Of a stretch of DNA of 64,000 nt, positions 10,892 through 24,100 are shown piece by piece. The stretch covers positions 44,227,213 to 44,291,212 of the forward strand of contig NC_065531.1 in assembly GCF_020184175.1 (NCBI RefSeq), in the 5' to 3' direction. The notes under the pieces are model-generated. The model ran no database searches, was not told the DNA's origin, and worked only from the letters and a program-made list of their open reading frames with translations. How positions within the stretch are numbered: position 1 is the stretch's first letter; the number at the start of each line of letters is the position of its first letter. The position numbers and the translations under genes are program-made. This DNA comes from Aphis gossypii. Its lineage: Eukaryota; Arthropoda; Insecta; Hemiptera; Aphididae.

Positions 10892-13342
10892 ATGGTAATT
10901 TTTATTCCGAATGTACGGGTATATATATTCGAATATATCTTATCTTTTTTTTTTCTTTTTGCAGAGCGACACAGTTATTGAAGAGGTTTTGACCAACGAT
11001 GACGAACAACAGTACTTGGATCATATAAAAAATATATTAGAAAAAGGACACAAAAAAATGGACCGAACTAGAGTCGGCACACTTTCGTTGTTTGGAGCTC
11101 AAATGCGTTACAATTTAAAAGATGGTAATAAATAACAATATATGATACCAGTAGTTGTTGATGATTATTATAGTTTTATCGACACTTGATTCTGTATTAG
11201 GTATTTTTCCATTATTGACAACAAAAAGGGTGTTTTGGCGTGGTGTCGTTGAAGAATTATTATGGTTTATTAAAGGCTCAACAAATTCTAAAGAACTATC
11301 TGAAAAAGATGTAAAAGTTTGGGATGCTAACAGCACACGTTCATATTTAGACTCGATTGGACTTACGAATCGCGAAGAAGGTATGAAGTATACATGTAGA
11401 TATTTAATATATTCTTATATTTATATATAACAATGTTTTTGTGAACAATTATAGTTTAATGTAATTAGTAATATATATAGGTATTATTAATATATTACAT
11501 ACTCAATGTTGGTGCTAGGAGGATTGGCGTCTTTCACAGGTAATTTTCAGTATTACTAGGTTTTCCAGATGTATTAGAAATATTTTCATCTATATCCTTA
11601 ATTGAATCATTTTTAGAATCCTATATTATTTTACTATTATAGCTTTTAAAATATATATTTATTACTTTTGTAGGTACTTTTATATTTACCTATTCTCCTG
11701 AAGGTTTTTCTTTTTTGATGGCATAGTACTAAATAATTCTACCAACAATTATTCATTTACTTAAATTTGGGTATTTATGTTGAATATTTTAATAAATAAA
11801 TAAAGTATTAATGATTATGTTTCTTAAAATAAATTTTCTAAACAGTAAACAAAAAATATAAAATTTTATAAAAAAAAATTTTTAATATGAATTTATGTAT
11901 TATATAAAAATATGACCTTTTTTTTTACATTTTGGCTCTTCTATATTTATTAATACATTTGGTGGCTCGCAAGTCTTTTCTCGCTGGCCACCCCTGATAT
12001 ATGATACTATTTTTATATAGTCTGTGATTCAACTACATGAGTGACTACTGTACCAATGTGTTATTATACTCTATACAGCAAGTTGTGTGTTATTATTTGC
12101 TGCCCAATAAAAAATTTATTTATAAATGAGCAAATCTTAATCGTAAACAGTTTAAGTACGTAAATATTATCATAAGATAATTGGTGAACCAGTCGCTACC
12201 TACTCGCAATTTTAACACCCACATCAGAGGCGGTATAATTATTAACTGTGAACATTATTTTTAAACTAAAAATCTGTAATCAGCCTGTATCTTACCTATA
12301 TCGTTTAATATATATTTCAAATTATGAAAATTACTGATAATTTTATTCGTTTATGTTTGTCAAAAGATAAATTAAATTGAAATAATTTTTATTTTTTGAG
12401 CCCCTTGCTCCTTTATGTACAGCTCCCTGGGCAGTCGCTGGCCCTATATATACTTGTCTAATATGAGCATGTTTTAATTCGAGTTATTTTCTTATATTAT
12501 ACTATACTTATACTAGTTGTGTTAACAATCAAAATCATATTTAGGCGATTTGGGACCAGTTTATGGATTTCAATGGCGACATTATGGCGGGGAGTATGTG
12601 GACGCGCATACAGATTACTCAGGAAAAGGTATTGATCAGCTTCAAAATGTTATTGATACAATTAAAACCAATCCTGGCGATAGACGAATGCTTATGATCG
12701 CTTGGAATCCATGTGATGTACCTAAAATGGCCTTACCGCCGTGTCATTGTCTGGTACAATTTTTTGTTGCTGATGGATATCTGTCGTGTCAAATGTACCA
12801 ACGATCAGCTGACATGGGTTTAGGAGTACCCTTTAATATTGCCAGTTACTCGTTACTTACATACATGATAGCCCATGTCACTGGATTAAAAGTAAGTAAC
12901 TAGTTATACTCAATAAAAATTATTTGAGTATTTTAGTTCACGTGAGTAAAAAAAAAAAGTAGTTTTAATTTAATTAAATGTATAAGTAATTGTTTTTAGT
13001 TACTTACTATAGTTAGAGATTTCTGTATTAATTTAATGTTATCATGATTATTATATCATAATATCATATTATTATAAATTATATCATTTATTTCAGTGAA
13101 TGTCAATTATTTTTCAAATTTTTTTATTATAGCCTGGTGAATTCATTCATACATTGGGTGATAGTCATATTTATCTGAATCATATTGATGCACTCAAAAT
13201 GCAACTTCAAAGAAAACCCAGAAAGTTTCCTTTACTAACTATCAATAGAGAAGTCAAAAGTATTGATGATTTCAAATTTAGTGACTTTACGCTTAGTGGT
13301 TATAATCCATACCCAAAAATATCCATGGATATGGCCGTATGA
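10892..13342 (+). CDS. TYMS: Thymidylate synthase (5 coding exons)
   Basis: Exons 10892-10894 (ATG alone), 10965-11124, 11201-11380, 12545-12891 and 13133-13342 give 299 residues, close to the animal norm of about 310-320. The enzyme methylates dUMP to dTMP using 5,10-methylenetetrahydrofolate. Visible are the RTRVGTLSLFG and FPLLTTKRVFW motifs, WDAN, the RR pair binding dUMP phosphate (161-162), catalytic Cys181 in LPPCHC, and HTLGDSHIYLNH. The ATG-only first exon is my preferred reading because a strong pyrimidine tract and CAG precede the second exon. Alternatives are a longer first exon ending at CGG|GTATAT (10918) or an unspliced start at ATG 10911. AATAAA lies at 13385-13390. Confidence 0.93.
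11930..11996. mobile_element. hAT-like transposon end fragment in TS intron 3
   Basis: The stretch ends GGCCACCCCTG, which on the other strand starts CAGGGGTGGCC, a typical hAT terminus. The opposite end is not obvious in the intron, so this is a fragment or a heavily decayed copy. Confidence 0.4.
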
Positions 13343-14140
13343 AAAGGATATAGCAAATGCATCTATGAAATCCACATATATTTTAATAAAATATTTTATA
13401 ATGTTAATTAATTTAAGTCGTATACATGCATACATAATATCTGTTCACATAACAGTTGAAGAATGTATACTTGGTATTGTAAATCAATTGTTTGTATGAG
13501 ACATCCACAGTTTTTAAATAAGTTTAAAAAATGTAAGGCAAAGTTTTGAGCATTACTAATAAGTTATGGTGTCAATATGTTTAAGTTATAAAATATGGAA
13601 ACTAATAAAAATATATGTTTAAGAGACTTTTTAATATGAGGTTCATATATTATACACAAATACCTATCATGTGTACAACATAATATATAATTGTTTATGC
13701 ATAAAAAAAAAAAAAAAAATTCTGAAAATATGTGAAACATTTCAATTTTTTTGAAAAATGTCTTATTATATTTAATAAAACTAGTTTTACTTACAGAACT
13801 AGTTAGTTATGTAACAAAAAATATATATTGTCATGATAAAACAATAAAATATAAACTGTACAATTTATATAACAGACACCTGATCATGACATAATGCAAC
13901 TTGGATTTTGCAAAATAATTTCATTTATGACAAAAAAAAATATATATCAAATAGATTTCTTACTTACTAATTTTATATTGAAATCGTAATTTTATTTCAA
14001 CCTTTAAATTACTACTGTGTAATTTTAAGGTTTAATTAAAACTATGTATTATTAAAATAATGTTTATAACAAAATTTAAAATTATCATATTCAATGTTCA
14101 ATAATGTAACAAGTTGAGTCTCAAATAACCAAATTTATAA
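13343..14140. other. Convergent intergenic region between TS and ILRUN-like gene
   Basis: Both genes end here, so this about 800-base stretch is mostly 3' UTR. It contains plus-strand AATAAA at 13385 and further A-rich runs. No ORF or RNA gene was seen. Confidence 0.5.
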
Positions 14141-16124
14141 TCACAATATATCACTTTCCATATTGGATTGAGTATCAGTGTCCTTAAAAAAAAAAAAAAA
14201 AAACAACACCAGTAAATACACAATAAAAATTATAAACAAATATTAATGTGGTCACTTTAAAGTTTAAAGCATTAAAATAATACATTTTTATTTAAACTGT
14301 ATTGTTTGCTAATATTTAAAATTTTGTACTTACTTGATTTGTCGGTTGGTTTTGTTGTGATGTAGAAAAGGGATTTAAAGCGTTTGGTTGATCTTGCATT
14401 GGAGAACCCAAATTAATGCTTTCGACCAATTGTCTCGATAATTCATTTTGAAATGAATCATTGTCTTCTACCTGGACTAAAGTCCAAATGGTATCTATAT
14501 TAAATTAATAGGCTTCATTAATATTGAAAATCTAAGTATTATTTAACAAAAATCTATTAGGTAAATCAATTTGTAAATGAATAATATAATTTTGAAAACC
14601 AACATTCTGGGTTTAACTTTTTAAATATATTAATTTTAGTTTATCAAATAATTAAGTATGAGGGAATGTATTTACAAAATGTCTTAAAGATATTTCAATT
14701 AGGAAATTTCAAATTCAGGACACTGTATTTTATGTTTATAATATGATTTAAATTTGTCATAAATAATTATTTTGATCAAATTATTTAATAGATTAAATGA
14801 TTTGATAAGCAAAAATAATTATATATTTATAATAAGTATATTTACCTCCAAAATATGTTCCTGTTGGCAGCATCATACGCCATTTAGATTGGTATGATCC
14901 AGGTTTAGAAGGTGTTATAAAATCAGTGCTCAGTGTCATGGTACACCCAGGTTCAAGTGTTGTTGTTGGCAACGAAGTGTAAACAGAAATAGAGTCTCCT
15001 CCATTGAACTGAAGAGTACAACCGGGAGGCCACTTGATGCGACCATTGTTCTTGACTTCCCAGGATTTTGTAAACCTATAGTGAACACAACAGTGAAAAT
15101 TAGGACGCAAGTTATGACTTATGAGTATAATATTTATGGCGATAATTGTTTTGTGTATAAACTATTGGTTAGCACACATTACCGTAGGTTTGGTGGCAAC
15201 TGCAGGACATTTTCACTGTTTTCATCCCTAACCAAAGACATGGACGGTATTGCACCTTCATTGTTAACGTCAAAATACGTGCCGACAGCCCTATGCATGT
15301 TCCTAACACACAAACACACATTTTAATATATTAATATTATAATAATATTGTCTGCAAGGTTCTTCGTGCAAACTTAGAGAATGATCTCATCATGTCAGTC
15401 AAGCCTTTCAAGAATATCAAAGTCATTGGGCTTACTTACTGAGTAGATGGTATGTCCCTCGGGTAAACTAATATTTGTTAAAATAATAATTCTAAGACTA
15501 AAAACAGTCAAGTAAATAAAGTATCCTTAATAATAATGTTGTTTTTGTTAAACATTGTCAGTTTTAAAAATTTCATTCACACACAAAATTGTTCTCAAAA
15601 TTTGTATAGACACCTGTATGTTCACGGGTGTCTATACGTTGACACTATAGACCAGGGATAGCAAACCTTTTTTTTTATCGAAGTGTTAACTAGGTATTTA
15701 ATTGGATTTTATTTGTGCCAAAATCTTTTTTTTCTATTTCTACAAACAATTTACGATGTATTCATTAAGCACTAAAAGTTTAAACCATACAATAGTATTG
15801 TGCATTGATCAGGCTATATGTTGATCATTGGACTTTTGATGATATTTTTTGGATAGTAACTAGTCATTGAAAATGCGTGCGCGCGTCACAAAGGGGCACG
15901 CACGTCATTGATACGCGCCATCTCTGGTATAGACGTTGTCCGTCGTTCGTCCATATTTCCACTTACCAGTCGTTCATCTCAAGGAAGAATACTGCCGCGG
16001 ACTCCGTTAGCTGGTCACCAATCAGCTCTCGCAAACCCTTAACAAGATTTTCCTTGTCCGTCGTGCACAGACAGTTGAATTGGCGCAAGAGGTTTTGGTC
16101 CAGCGGGTCGTTGTCCACGTCCAT
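14141..16124 (-). CDS. ILRUN: ILRUN/C6orf106-like protein with UBA-like and NBR1-like domains (5 exons)
   Basis: Exons 16124-15967, 15302-15183, 15075-14846, 14494-14334 and 14182-14141 give 236 residues, all in phase. The N-terminus (MDVDND..., about residues 1-55) has a UBA-like fold with LxxFxCLxxTDKE and the FFLEMNDWNxxxAVGxYFD pattern. It is followed by an NBR1-like immunoglobulin-type domain (about 75-180) with FTKSWEVKNNG, WPPGC and the YQSKWRM strand. The tail is Gln/Asn-rich and disordered. In mammals ILRUN is an adaptor that dampens IRF3/NF-kB-linked transcription and influences lipid traits; the insect role is not known to me. The human protein is longer (298 residues) through its disordered tail. 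I chose the MDVD start, although an in-frame ATG exists 14 codons upstream (16166). Confidence 0.9.
15604..15637. repeat. Perfect 11-bp inverted repeat in ILRUN intron 1
   Basis: Arms 15604-15614 and 15627-15637 (GTATAGACACC and its complement) surround a 12-base loop. Directly after it, at about 15651, comes CCAGGGATAGCAAACC, similar to a hAT terminus, so the hairpin may be transposon-derived. Confidence 0.6.
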
Positions 16125-18109
16125 TTTTTGAAGATTTATACTCGGCCGGTAGAAACGAAAATTCACGGGAAGCGTTCGGAAAATTATATTTAGGTCATAC
16201 GAAAACGTAGAGATAATTTTTTTGAGATTACACCGTGTATCTGTGCCCGCGACGTCTGTCCACTGATATATATCTGATATATTATTTTGTTATTATTATT
16301 ATTATTATAAATCGCAGAGTTGATTGATAAAGTGATTGTGCGCAGTGATGATACAAACGATATAACTTTTAGGTATACTTACAATTTGTTCGCGTTATTT
16401 CGTATAGAATTGTCCGGTAGACATCGCTTGATTCGCTCGCGTCTTCCGTAAATCGTAATAAACTATAATAAATTTTCTTTATTGCCAATTATAGCCTATA
16501 CCTGACCACCTGAGATATAATATGTTGACCATAGAATAGAATATTATAGATTAGATTGCAATAATTATTAGTAACATGACATGTCTTATTTTCATATTAA
16601 TACCACGTCATATACCAACTTGGACCTAGATCGTGCAATATTATTATTAAAGTTTAGTCATTGTTTATGTATTGTATAATTTTTATAAGTCCCAATCGCG
16701 GTTTAATGTCTTAAGTCGTCAACAATAGCTTTTTGTAGAGAGCCTATATAATATATATATTATATAAATTCTCTAGCTTTTTGCATTTTTGAATTCCGTA
16801 TATCCACAGATAATTATAATAATTTACAGGCATGATTTTTAAATCCTTACCTAGCCAACCTTTACCTACCTAGTACCTACCTACCTATAATAATTGTAAT
16901 TTCTTAATTATTATTAAGACTGGTCATTAGATATAGGGGTATTTAACTACATAGCGCCGCGGAAGTATTGTGAAAACACTGAAAACAGTTCCCGCGGTAT
17001 CGTTTGTTCAAACAGAAGAAAAGGGGGTATTTAACTAAAAAACAGGACAAGCCTGTTTCAATATTTTTTAGATATTATAAAAAGTGGGTAAATTTAATAT
17101 TATGTTCAATAACTATATTATATGTACGATGTACCAACGACCAATAATTTAATAAATAATAAATATTATGATTTATGAGTAATATACAACTATATAGTTA
17201 AATTTATTCTGTGCTTTGTATAATTTATATCTACGCATTTACTAAAGAATAATTTTTAACACCATCGTCCATCTCGACTTATTAACTATATTATTGTATT
17301 TAATGAATTTTATTCACATACATTTCACAATTTTTTTTTTTATTTAATATCAAAAGATTACATTAATAGATAATTATGATCAATAATTATAATCAGAATA
17401 ATACAGATGTTTTTGGAGTACAACTGCCACTGAACTAAATACAGTATGTAGTTCAGTGACAACTACTCGTAATAGGTTAGGTATATCAATGTATTCAAGT
17501 ATTTCTTGACTTCTTGTAAGCCTATAGGCCTATTATAGGGGTTGAGTGCAAGTATGTGGACCGTTGACGTGTAGTATAATTACAAATTTCTAAAATTTTT
17601 CAAAATTTAATTGATTAAGGGACAACGCCACAACGGACCTTATGTCAAATCATAGAGTCAATAGACAATAATTGTCAAGACGTGATGATGCTGAATGATA
17701 ACGATGAACGGCCGGCAATAAGCCATAGGCGCAGTAGTTCTGTCCACGACTACTTCCCCGCCGATCGCCACGGTTGACGTCAAGTCGCCATTTTTATCTT
17801 ATCTGGGAGTTCCCACTATGCGTATCATTCCGACAGAATCCGAAAAAGCAAAAAAAAAAAAATTAAACGAAATTATGTTCATAATAAAAAAAACAATAAT
17901 TATTTATTGTTAATATTAATTTTTTTCTTTTATCTACTCCGACCAATAGGCAACAACTGCATATTTTGTACATTACTTTATTTTATTACTATGTGACCGA
18001 TGATTTCGCCTTGTATTGATCGATGTTATAATATTATTGTTGTGGTTCCTTTTTGCTGTGTAAATATCTGTGATCAAGACTCGACGCGACAACGGATTAC
18101 TAACTAGTC
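16125..18109. promoter_or_regulatory. Divergent intergenic region between ILRUN-like gene and SBF
   Basis: About 2 kb containing both promoters. A GC- and CpG-richer block at about 17695-17785 is the likeliest SBF promoter or 5' UTR. A 14-bp direct repeat GGGGTATTTAACTA (16936-16949, 17024-17037) brackets a 74-base GC-rich insert, and a hairpin with perfect 10-bp arms lies at 17428-17437/17449-17458. No ORF was seen. Confidence 0.4.
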
Positions 18110-21100
18110 ATGTCTCGGCTAGCGGATTATTTCGTGGTCGTAGGCTATGACCACGAAAAAGAACGTAAGAAATCCTTTGTGAAATTCATTTAATAATCTA
18201 ATACGGTATTATATTCTCTTCGTTTTATGATCTTTGATTGTTGATTTTACATAGTTAAGGTATATCGTTGTAACACAATTAGGAGTAAATATCTTTCAGA
18301 GAAAATGATGTATTTTGTACAAGCCTATGCATTGTATAGTTTACTACCATCCATTATTCAAGTAGATTTTAATTTCTTATCATGATTTATTTTTTTTAAT
18401 AGGTAGTGGGACCAGTAAAGGTATGATTATCCAGCGGTTTCCAGAAAAAGACTGGAAAGACACTCCTTTCATTGACGGAATTGAATGGGTATTTATAATT
18501 CAGATTTATTATAATACTATTGATTAATGAAAGTATTTATTTAATTTAATGCTTGGTATTTAAAAATATATTAATTTTAATGCTATTATTTTTATAGTTT
18601 TGTCAACCACAAGGATGGTCCCTGTCGTCAGAGAGACAAGAGCCTAGATTTTTTGTGTTTGTTCTTACTGATGTAGAGGCTGAAAGACATTATTGTGCTT
18701 GTTTGTGTTTTAATGAAACAGTATCAATTACACCTAGTAAACCTGTTGATGAGGTAAGTTAAAATTGATTATATTTTTAAATACTACAGTTTTGTTATTT
18801 AATTAATCTTATTAATTGTATTTTTTAAAAATGATTTTATTTTTAACTAATTTAAATTATTTGTTAAATATTATAAATTATTTATGAGATTATTATAAAG
18901 GAGTATTATAATAAATTAGTTAAGTTATCTAAAAAAAAAAAAAAAAAAAATAGATAATTATTAAGTAAATAAAAGCTAAACAAATTATATTTTGGTTTTA
19001 ATTGATTACATAGTTATTAGTTCATATAATATGTTTTTCACATTGTATTTACAATGTAAGAAATGTGATTAAATTTAATGTTATTATGAAAATCAAATTA
19101 ATTTAATTAATATGTAAAACAATTAACAATAACTTAACAATTATTTGAGAGAATAATAATTTAAACTATTTTAATTGTTTGTGTATTTAGGAAGAAGATG
19201 GTGTTGTAGAAAACATAGCACTTTCAAGAAACAATCACACAAATCAAAGACAACATCACAGCATTATGTATGCACCAAAATGTCTAGTTTTGGTTTCAAG
19301 ATTAGATTATATCGAAACATTCCGAGTAATACAATTTTAAATACCTATTTAATTTGTTTTATTAATATAATAAATGTATGAAATACTTTCAGAATTGTTT
19401 AGGTATTATTTATACTGTGTATGTAGAAAATGTAGAAACCCCTATAGAAACATTAGTAGGAAATATGTTGGGTTGTGTTCAAGTTCCTCAACCAGGTGGG
19501 CCTCAAGTGCGTTTTAGCATAGGTGCTGGAGATAGACAAGCGTTACAACCTCCTTTATCTCAGACATTACCTGTAACAAAGAATGCAGTATATTTATTAT
19601 TTCAAGAACTTGGTAATTTAATATTTTATTTTAAACTACTTTCAAACTACATAATTTTATAGTAAAATTAATCTTTTTACCACATATTAAATATGTTTCT
19701 ATTTAGGAATTCACAATGTTGTTGTATTATTCTGTGCTATTATGACTGAACAAAAAGTTTTGATGACTTCTAGAAGTTACAGTAGACTCACTGAAGGTTG
19801 TTCTGCTCTAATATCTCTTATGTATCCATTCAAATACAGCCACGTTTATATACCATTGTTACCAGCGGGTTTAGTTGAAGTATTATCCACACCAACACCA
19901 TTTTTGATGGGCGTACACGCTTCTCTTAAAACTGATGTTTCTGAACAAGTACACATACTAAATTAATTATAATTTAATTTTAAATTTGTTAATTATGAAT
20001 TTGAATGATGTTAATATATATAGATGGATGTAATAGTAGCTGATTTGGATGGTGGTAGTATACTGGTACCTGACGGTATAAGTTTACCTTTATTGCCCGA
20101 ACCACTATTAACTCAAACTCAAGACTGTCTAAGTCTTGTCTTACAACCAGAATTGTGTTGTGCAGATCATGCGTTCCCTCCAACTTCTAATACTGTTCAA
20201 CCTCCACCCCCTACATTAATTGACAAAGAAGTTAGAGCAGTTTTTATGAGAACATTTGCTCAGTTACTTCAAGGATATCGTTGTTGTTTGACTATAATAA
20301 GGATACACCCAAAACCAGTCATCACATTTCATAAAGTAAGGTTTTAAAATAAGTTATATTTATGAGTAAGTATTAAATAAAAAATTAATATATTTCTAGG
20401 CTGCATTTTTAGGCGAAAGATGTCTAATAGATGATGAATTCACTACTAGAGTGTTAGACTGTATGTTTTTTAATGGTTTTGTGACGGAAAGAGGTCCAGC
20501 TTGGCGTTCTTGTGATCAATGGGATGAGTTATATTGCAATATGAACGAATTACTTAGAACTGAAGCATTAGATGATGGTCGTTTAGTTCTTACTCATATT
20601 CAGGTATATTTTATATTTTAATATTTTATCGTAAGTTCATAACAATCAAAATATTAAATATTTATAAATAATTGGTAAGAAAGTATACATAATTTTTAGA
20701 TTTATAAATAATATTAAATTTTCAAGTATTAAGTCAATATTTGATGTTTTATTTTTAAGGCTTCTAAATTTATCAATTGTTTTTGATACAAGTTGATAAT
20801 AATATATATATATTTGTATATTTAAAAATAGAATTTTAGCAAGATATGTTGTATATTATATTATTCATTTGACTTGATTATTATTTAAAAAATTTTCAGG
20901 AGTTAGCTCAAGCACTATATTTAAATGAAAATCCAAATCCACAACCATATGTTCAAAAAATCTTGAAACCTCCTGAAGGTGCATTTACTAGAATCCATCA
21001 ACCTCCATTTCCAAAACTTGATGCCAATTGTGTTCAGACAATTATTGATGATGGTTTAATTAAACATAACTTAAACTCAAAGTTAGTATTAAGCAAATTA

Positions 21101-24100
21101 AAATTTTTATTTTTATTACCAACCAATATTATTACAGACTTTCATCAATAAAACCAACACCACCTCGTATAGTACCTATGGGACCCCCAATAACAAATTC
21201 TAATGATCTGAGAACAACTGTCAGTAATTCTGCTAGGCGATTAGAAGTATGTTTTATAATTAATAAAAATATTAATGTACAAAATTAATGTTTACTTTTT
21301 AATTTTCAATTTTAGGTATTACGCAACTGTGTAAATTGTATATTTGAAAATAAGATTTCGGATGCGCGTAAAACATTTCCAGCTGTGCTAAGAGCATTGA
21401 AATGTAGAGCTGCTAGATTAGCTTTATGCACAGAACTTGCACAACATGTTCAAGGAAATAAAGCTATGCTAGAACATCAACAATTTGATCTAGTTGTACG
21501 ATTAATGAATTGTGCTTTACAGGTATGCTACTAAAAATTAAAAACTTTGTGTATATCATATAGTGTAAATAAGAAATATTAAATAAAAATTCATCACTTT
21601 GCTATAATATTATTTTTGTCAGCTGTAAAAGTTAAAGTTTTGTGTAAAAGTACTTTCTCTATAAGTTAAAATTAATAATAAATAAATATATATATTAATT
21701 GTACCTATTCAATTTTTTTTAATGAATTACAAATAATCAATTTAAAAAAAAGGAATTCCTGATAAATGGTAATAATGATGAATGAATTAAACTTATTATA
21801 TAAAACGTTATCTGGTACTTAATATTAATAATTTATAATTTAATATTAGGATGGCTCAGCTATGGACGAATTCGGTATAGCAGCAGCTCTCTTGCCTTTA
21901 GCAACTGCATTTTGTCGTAAACTGTGCACTGGAGTGATACAATTTGCATACACATGTATTCAAGTAATTTTAGTATTTAATAATGTATATATATTTATGC
22001 TATTGGCTGTGTTTTAATTTTCAAATATTGATTGTATAATTTAGGATCACCCAGTTTGGAAAAATCAACTATTTTGGGAATCTGCGTATTACTTAGATGT
22101 GCAGAGGGATATAAAATCTCTTTATTCTGACAATAATCTCTCAAGTCATAAAAGATCTTCATCAATGAATTTATCTAGTCCACGTGAAAATCATGTAATT
22201 TAATAAATGCTTTGTATATTATTTTTCTAAAATTGATTACTTATTATTTATTTTAGAATAAAGATAATATTTTAAACGACAGATTTAGTCGTTCACAAGA
22301 ACTATCTGCTTTAGAAATAGCAGCTGAACAAATGAGATTACGTCCATCAAACAATTCTGGTAATGATAAATATAAATATTACATATTATAAGTTATAATG
22401 AATGTTAATTATTTGATTGGTTTACATTTTTATTTAGATAAACTTAAGGAATACATATCAAGTGAAGAGTCAACACTATACAGTCAAGCTATTCATTATG
22501 CTAATCGTATGGTGTATTTACTTGTTCCATTAGATGTTGGAGGAAATAATGTTAAGAGTTCATCAAATCATCAATCATCTAATAAAAATATTGATGATGA
22601 AAGAACGTCTAACAGTATAACAAATAGGTATTTATTATAAAATTGTATTTTTATGGATGTCAGACATTTAATATTTTTTGTAGTGCTGTTGATAGATCAG
22701 GTAGTGTGTGCGAATCTGATGTTGAAAGTGGTTTTGCTGAACCAGAACCTAATGAAATTGGTAACAAAGTTATTAAAATGGTTAGCCGTTTTGTCGACAA
22801 AGTATGTACTGAAGGAGAAGTTAGCGAAGAACACATTCGTGCTTTACATCAAATGATACCAGGTGTGGTGCATATACATATTGAAACATTAGATGGTGTC
22901 AATAGGGAGTCCAAACGATTACCACCTATACAAAAAGTACTAATAAATAAATGAAATAAACAGTATAAATGTTAATTAAATAGTATATCGATATTAATGA
23001 ATTGTTTTAATTATTTAGCCTAAAATATTAACACCGAATATGCTGCCCGGAGAAGAACCACTGATGGATGGTTTAAGAGTTTATTTACTACCAGATGGAA
23101 GAGAAGAAGGTCTAGGAGGATTAGTTGGTGGACCACCTCTGTTACCGGCAGAAGGAGCTATTTTTATTACAAATTATCGTATTGTATTTAAAGGAACTCC
23201 TTTAGATCCTTTTGCCTGTGAACAAATTGTAGTAAGGTCATTTCCTGTTACATCATTAACCAAAGAAAAACGTATTACAGTTCAATATTTAGCACACTTA
23301 GACCAATGGTTGCAAGAAGGTCATCAGTTTAGGTCCTGCACATTCCAGGTAAGAAATAGTTTTTAAAATATTGTACTCTTATCACATAAAGTTGATAACT
23401 TTTATACATTTTAGTTAATCAAAGTGGCATTTGATGAAGAAGTAAATGCCGAAGATATTGAATGTTTCCGAAAATTTATTCACAAAGTACGACATCCTCC
23501 AAATGTATTTAATCACTTTGCATTTACAGGCCAAATTCCAATTTATGAAATGCCCATGACAAGTGATAAAGAAAAAAATGCTACTCTGAAGTAAGATTTG
23601 ATTTATTTAAGTCTTTCACAATATAATTTTTGAAGAGTGTTTAATGTTTTTGTTTTTTAATTTTATTAGGGGGTTTGCGAAAAAAACTTTAATGAAGACT
23701 GCTCGTAAAGCAGGTTTCAAGCAAAAAAGTTCATCTAAACGTCATAAATATGTTTTGCCTAACATATCAAATAGTTCAATAAATAAAACTAATAAATATA
23801 TGACCACTCCTGGTCGGATGACCCTTCCTCCTTTTAACAATCTTGATGACTTATCTGGTATGTTAGTTTTTAAATTATTTTATTCTTTTAAAATATTACT
23901 TTTTTTTAAAATTAATCAGATTTTCTGTTGTCATAATATATTTCTCAAAATAAATTATAAATATATTATACATTTTTATCATAATTTAGTATAAGTTATT
24001 GATTATAGATTTAAAAAAAAAATCATTTTGTTTTTAAAAACTACGATACACAATGCCTTAAATATCAGTCCAATATTTACAATTTTAATTTGTATTACTT

